Shown here piece by piece: positions 7,829 to 15,363 of a DNA stretch of 25,033 nucleotides (position 1 is the first letter of the stretch; every line of letters starts with the position of its first letter). The notes under the pieces are model-generated. The model had not been told where the DNA came from. It worked only from the letters and a program-made list of their open reading frames with translations, and did no database searches. The position numbers and the translations under genes were made by a program. This stretch comes from Nocardioidaceae bacterium (lineage in GTDB: Bacteria; Actinomycetota; Actinomycetes; Propionibacteriales; Nocardioidaceae): the NCBI GenBank assembly GCA_025966335.1, contig JAICRS010000010.1:1-25033 (forward strand). The letters run 5' to 3'.

Positions 7829-8631
7829 TGCGCATCGACGTGGTGTCGATCTTCCCCGACTACCTCGCCCCGCTGGACCTGTCCCTGGTCGGCAAGGCCC
7901 AGGAGTCCGGGCTGCTCGACGTGCGGGTGCACGACCTGCGCCGCTGGACCCACGACCGGCACCACACCGTCGACGAGACCCCGTACGGCGGCGGCGCCGG
8001 GATGGTGATGAAGCCGGGCCCCTGGGGTGAGGCGCTCGACGAGATCACCGGGTTGTCAGACGGTGAGGCGGCCATGGCCGCCCAGGAGTCTGACAACTCG
8101 GCGACGCTGATCGTGCCCACCCCGTCGGGGGAGCCGATGAGCCAGCACCTCGCCGAGGAGCTGAGCGCGAAGCCGTGGCTGGTGTTCGCGTGCGGCCGCT
8201 ACGAGGGCATCGACCAGCGGGTCGTGGACCACGCCGCCACCCGCTTCGACGTACGCGAGGTCTCCATCGGTGACTACGTGCTCAACGGTGGCGAGGTCGC
8301 CGCCCTGGTGATCATCGAGGCCGTCGTCCGGCTGCTGCCCGGGTTCATGGGCAACCCCGCGTCCTTGTCGGAGGAGTCGCACGCGACCGGGGAGGGTGGC
8401 GGCCTGCTGGAGTACCCCGTCTACACCAAGCCGCCGACCTGGCGCGGGCTCGACGTGCCCGAGGTGCTGTTCTCCGGTCACCACGCCCAGATCGCCCGGT
8501 GGCGTCGCGACCAGGCGCTGCGGCGTACGGCGGAGCGGCGACCCGACCTGCTCGCGAAGCTGTCGCAGGGGGCGCTCGACGACCGCGACCGGCAGGTGCT
8601 GGAGCAGCCCGTGGATTTCGTCGCCGAGTAG
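7828..8631 (+). CDS. trmD: TrmD, tRNA (guanine37-N1)-methyltransferase, with palindromic insert
   Basis: TrmD methylates G37 of tRNAs reading CNN/GGG codons, preventing +1 frameshifts; it is a dimeric SPOUT enzyme with a trefoil knot. Visible motifs are YGGGAGMVMKP (53-63), FACGRYEGIDQRVV and EVSIGDYVLNGGE with the AdoMet-binding knot, and SWRGLDVPEVL-like TWRGLDVPEVL near the C-terminus. Length is 267 aa. Residues 74-92 are encoded by a 56-bp palindromic element. Compared from memory with the mycobacterial protein (WGEALDEI, then a short loop, then VPTP), the loop here is about 14 residues longer. The insertion is just before the first knot strand (LIVPTPSG), a place where surface loops vary. 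It overlaps rimM by one base. Confidence 0.97.
   Translation: MRIDVVSIFPDYLAPLDLSLVGKAQESGLLDVRVHDLRRWTHDRHHTVDETPYGGGAGMVMKPGPWGEALDEITGLSDGEAAMAAQESDNSATLIVPTPSGEPMSQHLAEELSAKPWLVFACGRYEGIDQRVVDHAATRFDVREVSIGDYVLNGGEVAALVIIEAVVRLLPGFMGNPASLSEESHATGEGGGLLEYPVYTKPPTWRGLDVPEVLFSGHHAQIARWRRDQALRRTAERRPDLLAKLSQGALDDRDRQVLEQPVDFVAE
8047..8102. repeat. 56-bp palindromic element, copy 2 (inside trmD)
   Basis: The left arm ACCGGGTTGTCAGACG (8047-8062) and right arm (8087-8102, reverse complement GCCGAGTTGTCAGACT) flank a 24-nt centre. The core GTTGTCAGAC/GTCTGACAAC is perfect. The centre holds a 16-bp palindrome GGCGGCCATGGCCGCC at 8067-8082. It reads in frame as LSDGEAAMAAQESDNS, in the same codon phase as the glnD copy. 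Confidence 0.88.
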
Positions 8632-8646
8632 CGGCTGTGGCAGACT
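8617..8646 (+). promoter_or_regulatory. Candidate rplS promoter
   Basis: A TTCGTC -35-like box (8617-8622) and a CAGACT -10-like box (8641-8646) are 18 nt apart and resemble the rpsP promoter (TGGCAGAAT). The predicted start of transcription is near 8652-8654. The -35 match is poor. Confidence 0.35.
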
Positions 8647-8785
8647 TGGACCTCGGTCCTGCGCGTCGCGACCGCACGTCTCGAGACGTGGGTCGGCGGT
8701 CCACCTGCCACAGGGGGAGCACCGCACGGCGCAGCAGCGGGACCGGCATGATCACACCACACCAGTTCCGTGGGTGACCTGTGGC
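8635..8785 (+). promoter_or_regulatory. Structured rplS leader with two competing pairings
   Basis: The 171-nt trmD-rplS gap folds by eye into a three-way junction. The closing stem is CTGTGGCAG (8635-8643) with CTGCCACAG (8705-8713). Inside are a small hairpin GGAC/GTCC (8648-8659) and a longer one with CGACC/GGTCG and CACGTCT/AGACGTG (8669-8695). The segment GCCACAGG (8707-8714) can instead pair with CCTGTGGC (8778-8785), which lies just before the rplS ribosome binding site. Some firmicute rplS genes have autoregulatory L19 leaders; whether this is related is unknown. If transcription starts near 8652 the closing stem exists only in trmD read-through RNA. Confidence 0.5.
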
Positions 8786-8802
8786 GCTCGCGAGGAGACA
8801 AC

Positions 8803-9165
8803 ATGACCAACGTCATTGACCAGCTCGACGCGGCCGTCGCCCGCGACGACGTGCCCGCCTTCCGCGCCGGTGACACCCTCAAGGTGCACGTCAAGGTCGT
8901 CGAGGGCAACCGCTCGCGCATCCAGGTGTTCCAGGGCGTCTGCATCCGCCTGCAGGGCTCCGGCATCCGCCGCACCTTCACCGTTCGCAAGGTGTCGTTC
9001 GGCGTCGGCGTGGAGCGCACCTTCCCGCTGCACACCCCGATCATCGACCACGTCGAGGTCGTCACCCGCGGTGACGTCCGTCGCGCCAAGCTCTACTACC
9101 TGCGCAACCTGCGCGGGAAGGCCGCGAAGATCAAGGAGTTCCGCGAGGCGACCCCCTCGAGCTGA
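8803..9165 (+). CDS. rplS: 50S ribosomal protein L19
   Basis: L19 sits at the 30S-50S interface near bridge B8. Length is 120 aa, the usual size. The start is ATG at 8803, with GAGGAG at 8792-8797; the GTG at 8770 is rejected because the family N-terminus is MTNVIDQLD. Typical segments are FRAGDTLKVHVKVVEGNRSR, IQVFQGVCIRLQGSG, RTFTVRKVSFGVGVERTFP and a C-terminal RRAKLYYLRNLRGKAAKIKE. It follows trmD with a long structured leader, suggesting its own control. Confidence 0.97.
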   Translation: MTNVIDQLDAAVARDDVPAFRAGDTLKVHVKVVEGNRSRIQVFQGVCIRLQGSGIRRTFTVRKVSFGVGVERTFPLHTPIIDHVEVVTRGDVRRAKLYYLRNLRGKAAKIKEFREATPSS

Positions 9166-9177
9166 CCATCCCTTGGT

Positions 9178-9183
9178 TAGGCT
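9178..9183 (+). promoter_or_regulatory. -10 box, leaderless lepB promoter
   Basis: TAGGCT ends 6 nt before the GTG at 9190. No Shine-Dalgarno sequence is present between rplS and lepB. The same hexamer stands at nearly the same distance before xerC and the methyltransferase at 23004. Confidence 0.6.
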
Positions 9184-9189
9184 CACCGC

Positions 9190-9978
9190 GTGACTAACGC
9201 GTCAGACAACGCCGACCGCGGCCCCGTCGACAAGTCCGAATCGGAATCCTCCGAGGACGACACCACGACGGGGCCGCGGTCTGCTGCTGTCCGCCGTTCC
9301 CAGGACGGCAGCCGCCGCTCCCGGGACGACAAGCAGCTCCCGATCTGGCAGGAGATGCTGCTGCTGCTCGGGATCGCGCTGGTCCTCGCGATCGTGATCA
9401 AGGCGTTCTTCATGCAGGCGTTCTACATCCCCTCGGGATCGATGAACGACACGTTGGTGCTCAACGACCGGATCCTGGTCCAGAAGGTCTCCTACTGGGG
9501 CAGCGACGACGCCGAGCGGGGCGACGTGGTCGTGTTCGCCGACCCGGGCGGGTGGCTGAGCACCTCGGAGGTGCGGACCGCGACCAACCCGGTGACCAAG
9601 GCGCTGGAGCTGTTCGGTCTCTATCCCACCGGCGGGCACCTGGTGAAGCGGGTGATCGGGGTCGGCGGCGACACCGTTGCCTGCTGTGACGACCGGGGCA
9701 GGGTCACCGTGAACGGCGTCGCCCTGAACGAGAAGTCCTACCTCGCCGAGGGGGAGAAGCCGTCGCTGATCGAGTTCGAGGTCGAGGTGCCCGAGGGTTA
9801 CATCTGGGTCCAGGGCGACAACCGGTCCAACTCCGCGGACTCCCGGGTGCACCTCGGAGACCCGGGCGGTGGGCTGATCCCGGTCGACGACGTGGTCGGC
9901 AAGGTGTTCATGGTGGTCTGGCCGCTCGACCACGCGAAGATGCTCGACCGTCCGGCGACCTTCGATGCCGTCGGCTGA
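9190..9978 (+). CDS. lepB: Type I signal peptidase
   Basis: Cleaves signal peptides of exported proteins at the outer face of the membrane. Length is 262 aa. The first 50 residues are a charged cytosolic segment (Ser/Asp/Glu/Arg-rich). One membrane helix covers about 55-76 (MLLLLGIALVLAIVIKAFF). The catalytic serine is Ser84 in YIPSGSMNDTL and the general-base lysine is Lys153 in HLVKRVIGVGGD. The box GDNRSNSADSR near 211-221 completes the family motifs. The GTG start with a leaderless promoter gives a complete protein. It lies between rplS and rnhB as in mycobacteria. Confidence 0.96.
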   Translation: MTNASDNADRGPVDKSESESSEDDTTTGPRSAAVRRSQDGSRRSRDDKQLPIWQEMLLLLGIALVLAIVIKAFFMQAFYIPSGSMNDTLVLNDRILVQKVSYWGSDDAERGDVVVFADPGGWLSTSEVRTATNPVTKALELFGLYPTGGHLVKRVIGVGGDTVACCDDRGRVTVNGVALNEKSYLAEGEKPSLIEFEVEVPEGYIWVQGDNRSNSADSRVHLGDPGGGLIPVDDVVGKVFMVVWPLDHAKMLDRPATFDAVG

Positions 9979-9998
9979 CATCGCCCTGCTTCCCGCGT

Positions 9999-10004
9999 GA
10001 CAAT
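9999..10004 (+). promoter_or_regulatory. Possible -10 box of rnhB
   Basis: GACAAT lies 9 nt before the ATG at 10014, predicting a leader of only a few nucleotides. It is a weaker match than the TAGGCT boxes, and no ribosome binding site is visible. Confidence 0.35.
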
Positions 10005-10013
10005 GGATCGGTT

Positions 10014-10760
10014 ATGAGTGTGCTGCCCCGAGGACTGACCGTGCGCCGTGACGCCGGTCTCTACGGCTACGAGCGAGCCCTGCGCCGGGCCGGGCTGGCG
10101 CCGATCGCCGGCGTCGACGAGGCCGGTCGCGGTGCCTGTGCCGGTCCGCTGGTCGCTGCCGCCGCGATCCTCCCCGAGGGGCAGCGGGGACAGGTGCCCG
10201 GGCTGGCGGACTCGAAGCTGCTGACGGCCAAGGCACGGGAGCGTTGTTACGAGCAGATCCTCAAGCGAACGGTGGCCTGGTCGGTGGTGGTGGTCGGTCC
10301 GGACGAGTGCGACCGGCTCGGCATGCACGTGGCGAACGTGGAGGCGTTGCGCCGTTCCCTGGCCCGGCTGGACGTGCGCCCGTCGTACGTCCTCACCGAC
10401 GGGTTCCCGGTCGACGGGCTGGAGGTCCCCGGTCTGGCGATGTGGAAGGGCGACCGGGTCGCCGCCTGCATCTCAGCCGCGTCGGTGATCGCCAAGGTGA
10501 CGAGGGACCGGATCATGTGTGACCTGCACGAGCGGTATCCCGAGTACGACTTCCTCACCCACAAGGGCTACATAACCTCGGCGCACTCCGCGGCCCTCGA
10601 CGAGCACGGGCCGTGCGAGATCCACCGCCGGCGGTTCGTGAACGTACGGCGCGCGCTGGGTGAGTCTGTGCCCGACGACGCGGACGATCTCGGGGACAAT
10701 GTGCTCGACGAGCTGGTTCACGAGTCGATGGAGGCGCAGTCAATGGAGATCGGCCGATGA
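10014..10760 (+). CDS. rnhB: Ribonuclease HII
   Basis: Removes RNA from RNA-DNA hybrids and single ribonucleotides from DNA. Length is 248 aa. The acidic active site is visible: Asp35 and Glu36 in IAGVDEAGRG, Asp129 in VLTDGF, and Asp165 in SVIAKVTRDR. Family features such as ADSKLLTAKARE and the C-terminal DEHGPCEIHRRRF are present. A C-terminal acidic extension of about 35 residues (DDADDLGDNVLDELVHESME) goes beyond the catalytic domain. The stop overlaps the next start by 4 nt (ATGA), so DUF2469 is coupled. Confidence 0.95.
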   Translation: MSVLPRGLTVRRDAGLYGYERALRRAGLAPIAGVDEAGRGACAGPLVAAAAILPEGQRGQVPGLADSKLLTAKARERCYEQILKRTVAWSVVVVGPDECDRLGMHVANVEALRRSLARLDVRPSYVLTDGFPVDGLEVPGLAMWKGDRVAACISAASVIAKVTRDRIMCDLHERYPEYDFLTHKGYITSAHSAALDEHGPCEIHRRRFVNVRRALGESVPDDADDLGDNVLDELVHESMEAQSMEIGR

Positions 10761-11065
10761 GCGCCGAGGACCTCGAGAAGTACGAGGCCGAGATGGAGCT
10801 CCACCTCTACCGCGAGTACCGCGACGTGGTGGGGATCTTCAAGTACGTCGTCGAGACCGACCGTCGCTTCTACCTGTGCAACCAGGTCGACGTGAAGGCG
10901 CGCACCGAGGCCGGTGACGTGTTCTTCGAGGTGTCGATGACCGATGCGTGGGTGTGGGACATGTACCGGCCGGCGCGGTTCGCCAAGAACGTGAAGGTGC
11001 TGACGTTCAAGGACGTCAACGTCGAGGAGCTCAGCGAGTCCGACATCGAGCCGCCGAAGGGCTGA
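10757..11065 (+). CDS. DUF2469 family protein
   Basis: A 102-aa protein of unknown function, conserved beside rnhB in actinobacteria (Rv2901c-type). It begins MSAEDLEKYEAEMELHLYRE and contains DVVGIFKYVVETDRRFYL and WVWDMYRPARFAKNVKV; aromatic and acidic residues are abundant and no catalytic motif is apparent. There is no signal peptide or membrane helix. ATGA overlap with rnhB indicates one transcript and coupled translation. A role linked to RNase HII or genome maintenance is only a guess from position. Confidence 0.9.
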   Translation: MSAEDLEKYEAEMELHLYREYRDVVGIFKYVVETDRRFYLCNQVDVKARTEAGDVFFEVSMTDAWVWDMYRPARFAKNVKVLTFKDVNVEELSESDIEPPKG

Positions 11066-11185
11066 CCGTCCTCGGGGGGAGCCAGATTTCGTCCACAGGG
11101 TCGTCCGGAGCGGGGTTCTCCACGGATGCCCCGGTGATCTCCGAAAGCGTCGCCGCCGTGCGCGAGTGTGCTCACGGAGGTACTC

Positions 11186-11554
11186 ATGACGACGACTGCA
11201 CAGCAACGCTCGGCACTGGGCGAGTACGGCGAGGGCCTGGCCGCACGTCACCTGACGGAGGCCGGCATGGTCCTGCTGGACCGGAACTGGCGCTGCGACC
11301 TCGGTGAGATCGACCTGGTTCTGCGCGACGGGCGGGTGCTCGTCATCTGCGAGGTCAAGACCCGGTCGTCGGTCGCCTTCGGCACGCCGCTGGAGGCGGT
11401 CGGCGCCAGGAAGGCGGCGCGGCTGCGACGGCTCGCCGCGCGGTGGCTGGCCGACCACGCGATCCGCCCGGACGAGGTCCGCATCGACCTCGTCGGCGTG
11501 CTGGTCCCACGTGGCGGGGGCGTGCAGGTCGACCACGTGCGGGGAGTGGCCTGA
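11186..11554 (+). CDS. YraN/UPF0102 family, endonuclease-like fold
   Basis: A 122-aa protein of the UPF0102 family, with the PD-(D/E)XK nuclease-like core GEIDLVLRDG (Glu41, Asp43) and VLVICEVKTRS (Glu56, Lys58). Catalysis has not been firmly shown for the family as far as I know. I chose ATG at 11186 with GGAGG about 8 nt upstream over GTG at 11168. The stop is followed one base later by the comM start, so they are cotranscribed. The 120-nt gap before it holds no gene and no clear signal. Confidence 0.88.
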   Translation: MTTTAQQRSALGEYGEGLAARHLTEAGMVLLDRNWRCDLGEIDLVLRDGRVLVICEVKTRSSVAFGTPLEAVGARKAARLRRLAARWLADHAIRPDEVRIDLVGVLVPRGGGVQVDHVRGVA

Positions 11555-11555
11555 C

Positions 11556-13145
11556 ATGGCCGTCGCCACCGCCCGCACGATCTCGCTTCAGGGCGCCACC
11601 GGTTACCTGATCGATGTCCAGGTCGACGTCTCCCAGGGCGTGGTGATGACCGCGATGGTGGGCCGGCCGGACGCCTCGATCAGTGAGGCCCGGGACCGCT
11701 GCCGGGCGGCGGTGACCAACAGCGGGTTCGACTGGCCGGCCACCCGGCGGGTGACGATCCTGCTGTCCCCGGCCGACCTGCCCAAGCGCGGCCCGCACTT
11801 CGACCTGGCGATCGCCGTCGGCACGCTCGCGGCGTCCGGGACGGTTCCCCCACGAGCCCTGGCAGGCGTGGTGTTCATCGGCGAGCTGACCCTGGACGGT
11901 CGGCTGCGGTCGGTGCCGGGCGTGCTGCCGATGACGATGGCCGCGGCAACGCGCGGCGTCGGCTGCGTGGTCGTTCCCGAGCCGCAGGCCGAGGAGGCGG
12001 CGATGGTGCCCGGGATGGCGGTGATCGCGGTCCGGTCGCTGGCGCAGGCGGTGGCCGTGCTCCGCGACGAGGAGGTGCCGTCCGCGCCGCCGGTGGAGCC
12101 GCTCGCCAGCGGTCCCTTGCTGTCGTGGCGCGGTGAGGAGCGGATCAAGGACCTCGACATGGCCGACGTGCTCGGGATGGCCGATGCCCGGTACGCACTC
12201 GAGGTCGCCGCGGCCGGTGGCCACCACCTGATGCTCAGCGGTCCCAAGGGCGCGGGCAAGACGACGTTGGCCGAGCGGATCCCCGGTCTGCTGCCGGACC
12301 TGACCGTCGAGGAGTCGCTGGAGCTGAGCGCGATCTACTCGCTCGCCGGCTGCCTGCCTCCGGGCCAGACGATGATCACCCGGCCGCCCTTCCTGGCTCC
12401 CCACCACTCGGCGTCGAAGACCAGCCTGCTCGGCGGCGGCACCGGCCGGGTGCGGCCCGGCGAGGTCAGCCGGGCCCACACCGGCGCGCTGTTCCTTGAT
12501 GAGTTTCCACTCTTCAACGCCGACATCATCGAGGCGCTGCGCCAGCCGCTGGAGAGCGGTGAGATCACCATTGCCCGGGGGGAGGAGTCCGCGACGTTCC
12601 CGGCGCGGTCGATGTTCGTGATCGCCTGCAACCCGTGTCCGTGCGGCGACTACCACCCGACGAACCGCGACAACCTGTGCACCTGTTCCGAGGTCAGGCG
12701 CCGCGAGTACCGCAAGAAGATCAGCGGCCCGATCGCGGACAGGATCGACATCACCCGCCACATCGAGCCGGTGCGCGGCCACGAGATGCGGGACCCGCTC
12801 TCCCGGCCGGAGGCTTCGGAGGCGATCCGCGCGCGGGTGTCCGCCGCCCGGGTCCGACAGCGCGAGCGGTACGACGCGACGCCGTGGCGGCTGAATGCCG
12901 ATGTCGCCGGGCCCGCGCTGCGAGAACGCTGGCCGCTGGCCGAGGAGGCGGACCTGCAGCTGACCGAACGGGTCTACGCCGGTGAGCTGACCCGGCGCGG
13001 CGCGACCCGCGTGCACCGACTGGCCTGGACGGTTGCCGACCTGCGCCATGTGGACCGGCCCGGCACCCGCGAGCTGGACATCGCCCTGCGTCTGCGCACC
13101 GGGGAGCCGCTGAGCCTGGACACGCTCGTGGTGGGTGCCCGATGA
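11556..13145 (+). CDS. comM: ComM/YifB family AAA+ ATPase (Mg-chelatase-like)
   Basis: In Vibrio and Haemophilus ComM is a hexameric helicase that promotes branch migration during natural transformation; the family is widespread outside competent bacteria. Length is 529 aa from ATG at 11556, beginning MAVATARTISLQGATGYLID; the frame is open upstream but overlaps yraN. The N-terminal Lon-protease-like fold covers about 20-175. Walker A is GPKGAGKTT (229-237) and Walker B is ALFLDEFP (311-318). The cysteine cluster NPCPCGD...LCTC (361, 363, 375, 377) is the family zinc site. A C-terminal lid domain ends LRTGEPLSLDTL. ATGA overlap with dprA. Confidence 0.94.
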   Translation: MAVATARTISLQGATGYLIDVQVDVSQGVVMTAMVGRPDASISEARDRCRAAVTNSGFDWPATRRVTILLSPADLPKRGPHFDLAIAVGTLAASGTVPPRALAGVVFIGELTLDGRLRSVPGVLPMTMAAATRGVGCVVVPEPQAEEAAMVPGMAVIAVRSLAQAVAVLRDEEVPSAPPVEPLASGPLLSWRGEERIKDLDMADVLGMADARYALEVAAAGGHHLMLSGPKGAGKTTLAERIPGLLPDLTVEESLELSAIYSLAGCLPPGQTMITRPPFLAPHHSASKTSLLGGGTGRVRPGEVSRAHTGALFLDEFPLFNADIIEALRQPLESGEITIARGEESATFPARSMFVIACNPCPCGDYHPTNRDNLCTCSEVRRREYRKKISGPIADRIDITRHIEPVRGHEMRDPLSRPEASEAIRARVSAARVRQRERYDATPWRLNADVAGPALRERWPLAEEADLQLTERVYAGELTRRGATRVHRLAWTVADLRHVDRPGTRELDIALRLRTGEPLSLDTLVVGAR

Positions 13146-14284
13146 CCGAGCCGGTGGCCGGGGCAACGACCGAGCGGGTGGCGAGGGCGGCGCTGAGCCG
13201 GCTCGGCGAACCCGGCGACGTCCGCCTGTCGACCCTGGTGGAGCAGCTCGGCGCGAACCAGGTTTTCGATCTGCTCCGCAACGAGCAGGACCTCGCCGGG
13301 GTGCACACCGACGTCGCCGCGCGACTGCGCGGCCTCGATCCCGAACGCGACCTGGAGCAGGCCGCCAAGGCTGGGATCAGGTTCATCTGTCCCGAGGACG
13401 ACGAGTGGCCGGCCGCGCTGGACGACCTCAACCGGGCCGAGCCGTTGCAGGGCCGGGGCGGGACGCCGGTGGGGTTGTGGGCCAAGGGACCAATGCGGCT
13501 GGGCGAGGCTGCCGCGCGGGCGGTGGCCGTCGTGGGTTCCCGGTCGGCCACCAGCTACGGGGCCGGCGTCGCCTCGGACCTCGGCGCCCATCTCGCGGGA
13601 CAAGACGTCTGCGTCGTGTCCGGGGCCGCGTTCGGCATCGACCAGGCGGCCCACCGGGGTGCCCTGGCCGCGCGTGGGCCGACCGTCGCGGTGCTGGCGT
13701 GCGGGGTCGACCGGGCGTACCCGTCGGCGCACAAGAATCTCCTCGACTACATCGGCGACGTCGGCCTCGTGGTCTCCGAGCTGCCGCCCGGGTGCGCGCC
13801 CACTCGATGGCGGTTCCTGTCCCGAAACCGGGTGATCGCGGCGCTGGCGCAGGGCACGGTCGTCGTGGAGGCCGCGGTCCGCAGCGGAGCGCTGAACACC
13901 GCGAGCTGGGCTGCCCGGCTCCACCGGGTGCTGATGGGTGTGCCGGGGCCGGTCACCAGTGCACCCTCGGAGGGCGTGCACGAGCTGATCCGCTGCCGGG
14001 ACGCGGCGTTGGTGACCAAGGGCGCGGACGTGCTCGAGCTCGTCTCTCCGGCCGGCTCCTTCGTGACCGCGGAGGCTCGCGGTCCGGAGAGCCCGCGAGA
14101 CCGGCTCAGCGCACGCGAGCAACGGGTCCTCGACGCGGTCCCCGTGGCGACGCACGCCGGTGGGACGTCGATCGCGCGGGCCGCCGGTCTGTCCGAGGCC
14201 GACGTGCTCGATGTGCTGGCCCGGATGCGGGTCAAGGGCTTCGTGGAGGAGGTGGACGACCGCTGGCGTCTCGCACGGGAGTGA
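13142..14284 (+). CDS. dprA: DprA/Smf, DNA-processing protein
   Basis: DprA binds incoming single-stranded DNA and loads RecA in transformable bacteria; it is kept in many others. Length is 380 aa. The N-terminal helical part (1-75) is followed by a Rossmann-like domain with AVVGSRSATSYG (129-140), VSGAAFGIDQAAH (159-171), ACGVDRAYP and LSRNRVIAALAQG (226-238). A C-terminal winged helix covers about 305-380 (LSAREQRVLDAV...RMRVKGFVEE). The start overlaps comM by 4 nt. Together with comM and yraN it forms one operon. Other competence genes are not in the window, so transformability cannot be judged. Confidence 0.95.
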   Translation: MTEPVAGATTERVARAALSRLGEPGDVRLSTLVEQLGANQVFDLLRNEQDLAGVHTDVAARLRGLDPERDLEQAAKAGIRFICPEDDEWPAALDDLNRAEPLQGRGGTPVGLWAKGPMRLGEAAARAVAVVGSRSATSYGAGVASDLGAHLAGQDVCVVSGAAFGIDQAAHRGALAARGPTVAVLACGVDRAYPSAHKNLLDYIGDVGLVVSELPPGCAPTRWRFLSRNRVIAALAQGTVVVEAAVRSGALNTASWAARLHRVLMGVPGPVTSAPSEGVHELIRCRDAALVTKGADVLELVSPAGSFVTAEARGPESPRDRLSAREQRVLDAVPVATHAGGTSIARAAGLSEADVLDVLARMRVKGFVEEVDDRWRLARE

Positions 14285-14376
14285 CTGGTGGCACCGGTCG
14301 CCCCGTTGACCTCGGGCTGCTGGCGACACGTGCTGCCGAAGTGCGCGCGCAGCAGGCGGACCTCGAGGCCGGAGCC

Positions 14377-14382
14377 TAGGCT
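14377..14382 (+). promoter_or_regulatory. -10 box, leaderless xerC promoter
   Basis: TAGGCT ends 6 nt before GTG at 14389, the same arrangement as at lepB. It supports this start codon and independent transcription from dprA. Confidence 0.6.
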
Positions 14383-14388
14383 TCGAGG

Positions 14389-15363
14389 GTGGGCAACGAG
14401 GTTCAGCCGCCGGTCACTGACCCGGGCGACGGGCAGGACGCCGACGCGGCCGGGCTGCCCGAGCCGATGGCGGCCGTGCTCGCCGACTACGAGCGGCACC
14501 TGACCTCCGAGCGAGACCTGACCCCGCACACGGTGCGGGCCTATCTCGGCGACATCGCCGGCATGCTCGAGCACGCTGCGCTGCTCGGCCACGATGACGT
14601 GTCCACGCTCGACGTACGCACCCTGCGCAGCTGGCTGGCCAAGCAGCAGACCCTCGGCAGGTCGCGCACCACGATGTCCCGGCGGGCCACCGCCGTCCGG
14701 GTGTTCACCGGATGGGCCCAGCGCACCGGCCGCAGCCAGATCGACGCCGGTGCCCTCCTGGGTTCACCCAAGGCCCACCGCACCCTGCCGCCCGCGCTGC
14801 GCGTCGACGAGGCCCGCGACCTGCTGGAGGCGGCGGCGGTCCGCGCCGACGACGGTAGCCCGCTCGGCATGCGCGACGTCGCGGTCCTGGAGGTCCTCTA
14901 CGCCACCGGGATCCGGGTGGGCGAGCTGTGCGGGCTCGACATCGACGACGTGGACCGCGAGCGCCGGGTGCTCCGGGTCTTCGGCAAGGGACGCAAGGAG
15001 CGGTCGGTTCCGTACGGGCAGCCGGCCGGCCGCGCGGTGGATGCGTGGCTCGACGTCCGGCCCCGGGTGGCCGTGCCCGGCGCCGGAGCGGCACTGTTCC
15101 TCGGTGCCCGGGGGCGCCGGATCGACCAGCGCGCGGTGCGCTCGCTGGTGCATGCCCGGCTGGTCGACGTTCCCGGCGCCCCGGACCTCGGCCCGCACGG
15201 GCTCCGGCACACCGCGGCCACGCATCTGCTGGAGGGTGGCGCCGACCTGCGCACCGTGCAGGAGCTCCTCGGGCACGCCTCGCTGGCGACCACCCAGATC
15301 TACACGCACGTCACCACGGACCGGCTGCGGCAGGCCTACCGCCAGGCCCACCCGCGGGCGTGA
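14389..15363 (+). CDS. xerC: Tyrosine recombinase XerC
   Basis: Resolves chromosome dimers at dif together with XerD. Length is 324 aa. The N-terminal SAM-like DNA-binding domain starts near residue 28 (MAAVLADYERHL). Catalytic residues can be placed: Arg176 in YATGIRVGEL, Lys200 in FGKGRKER, His270 and Arg273 in GPHGLRHTAATHLL, His296 in LLGHASLATTQ and Tyr305 in IYTHV. The first 25 residues are an Asp/Pro-rich extension. A GTG start with a leaderless-type promoter. Its position after dprA is the standard actinobacterial xerC locus, so it is a host enzyme rather than an integrase. It overlaps the convergent M23 gene by 53 nt. Confidence 0.93.
   Translation: MGNEVQPPVTDPGDGQDADAAGLPEPMAAVLADYERHLTSERDLTPHTVRAYLGDIAGMLEHAALLGHDDVSTLDVRTLRSWLAKQQTLGRSRTTMSRRATAVRVFTGWAQRTGRSQIDAGALLGSPKAHRTLPPALRVDEARDLLEAAAVRADDGSPLGMRDVAVLEVLYATGIRVGELCGLDIDDVDRERRVLRVFGKGRKERSVPYGQPAGRAVDAWLDVRPRVAVPGAGAALFLGARGRRIDQRAVRSLVHARLVDVPGAPDLGPHGLRHTAATHLLEGGADLRTVQELLGHASLATTQIYTHVTTDRLRQAYRQAHPRA

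Noticed and set aside
8635..8713. tRNA-like cloverleaf
   Set aside because: It has a closing stem and two arms, but lacks a TpsiC arm, the GTTCRA motif and a 7-nt anticodon loop.
14389..15363. Phage or island integrase linked to the nearby repeats
   Set aside because: Gene order after dprA and before rpsB is the usual xerC locus, and no phage genes or tRNA are nearby.
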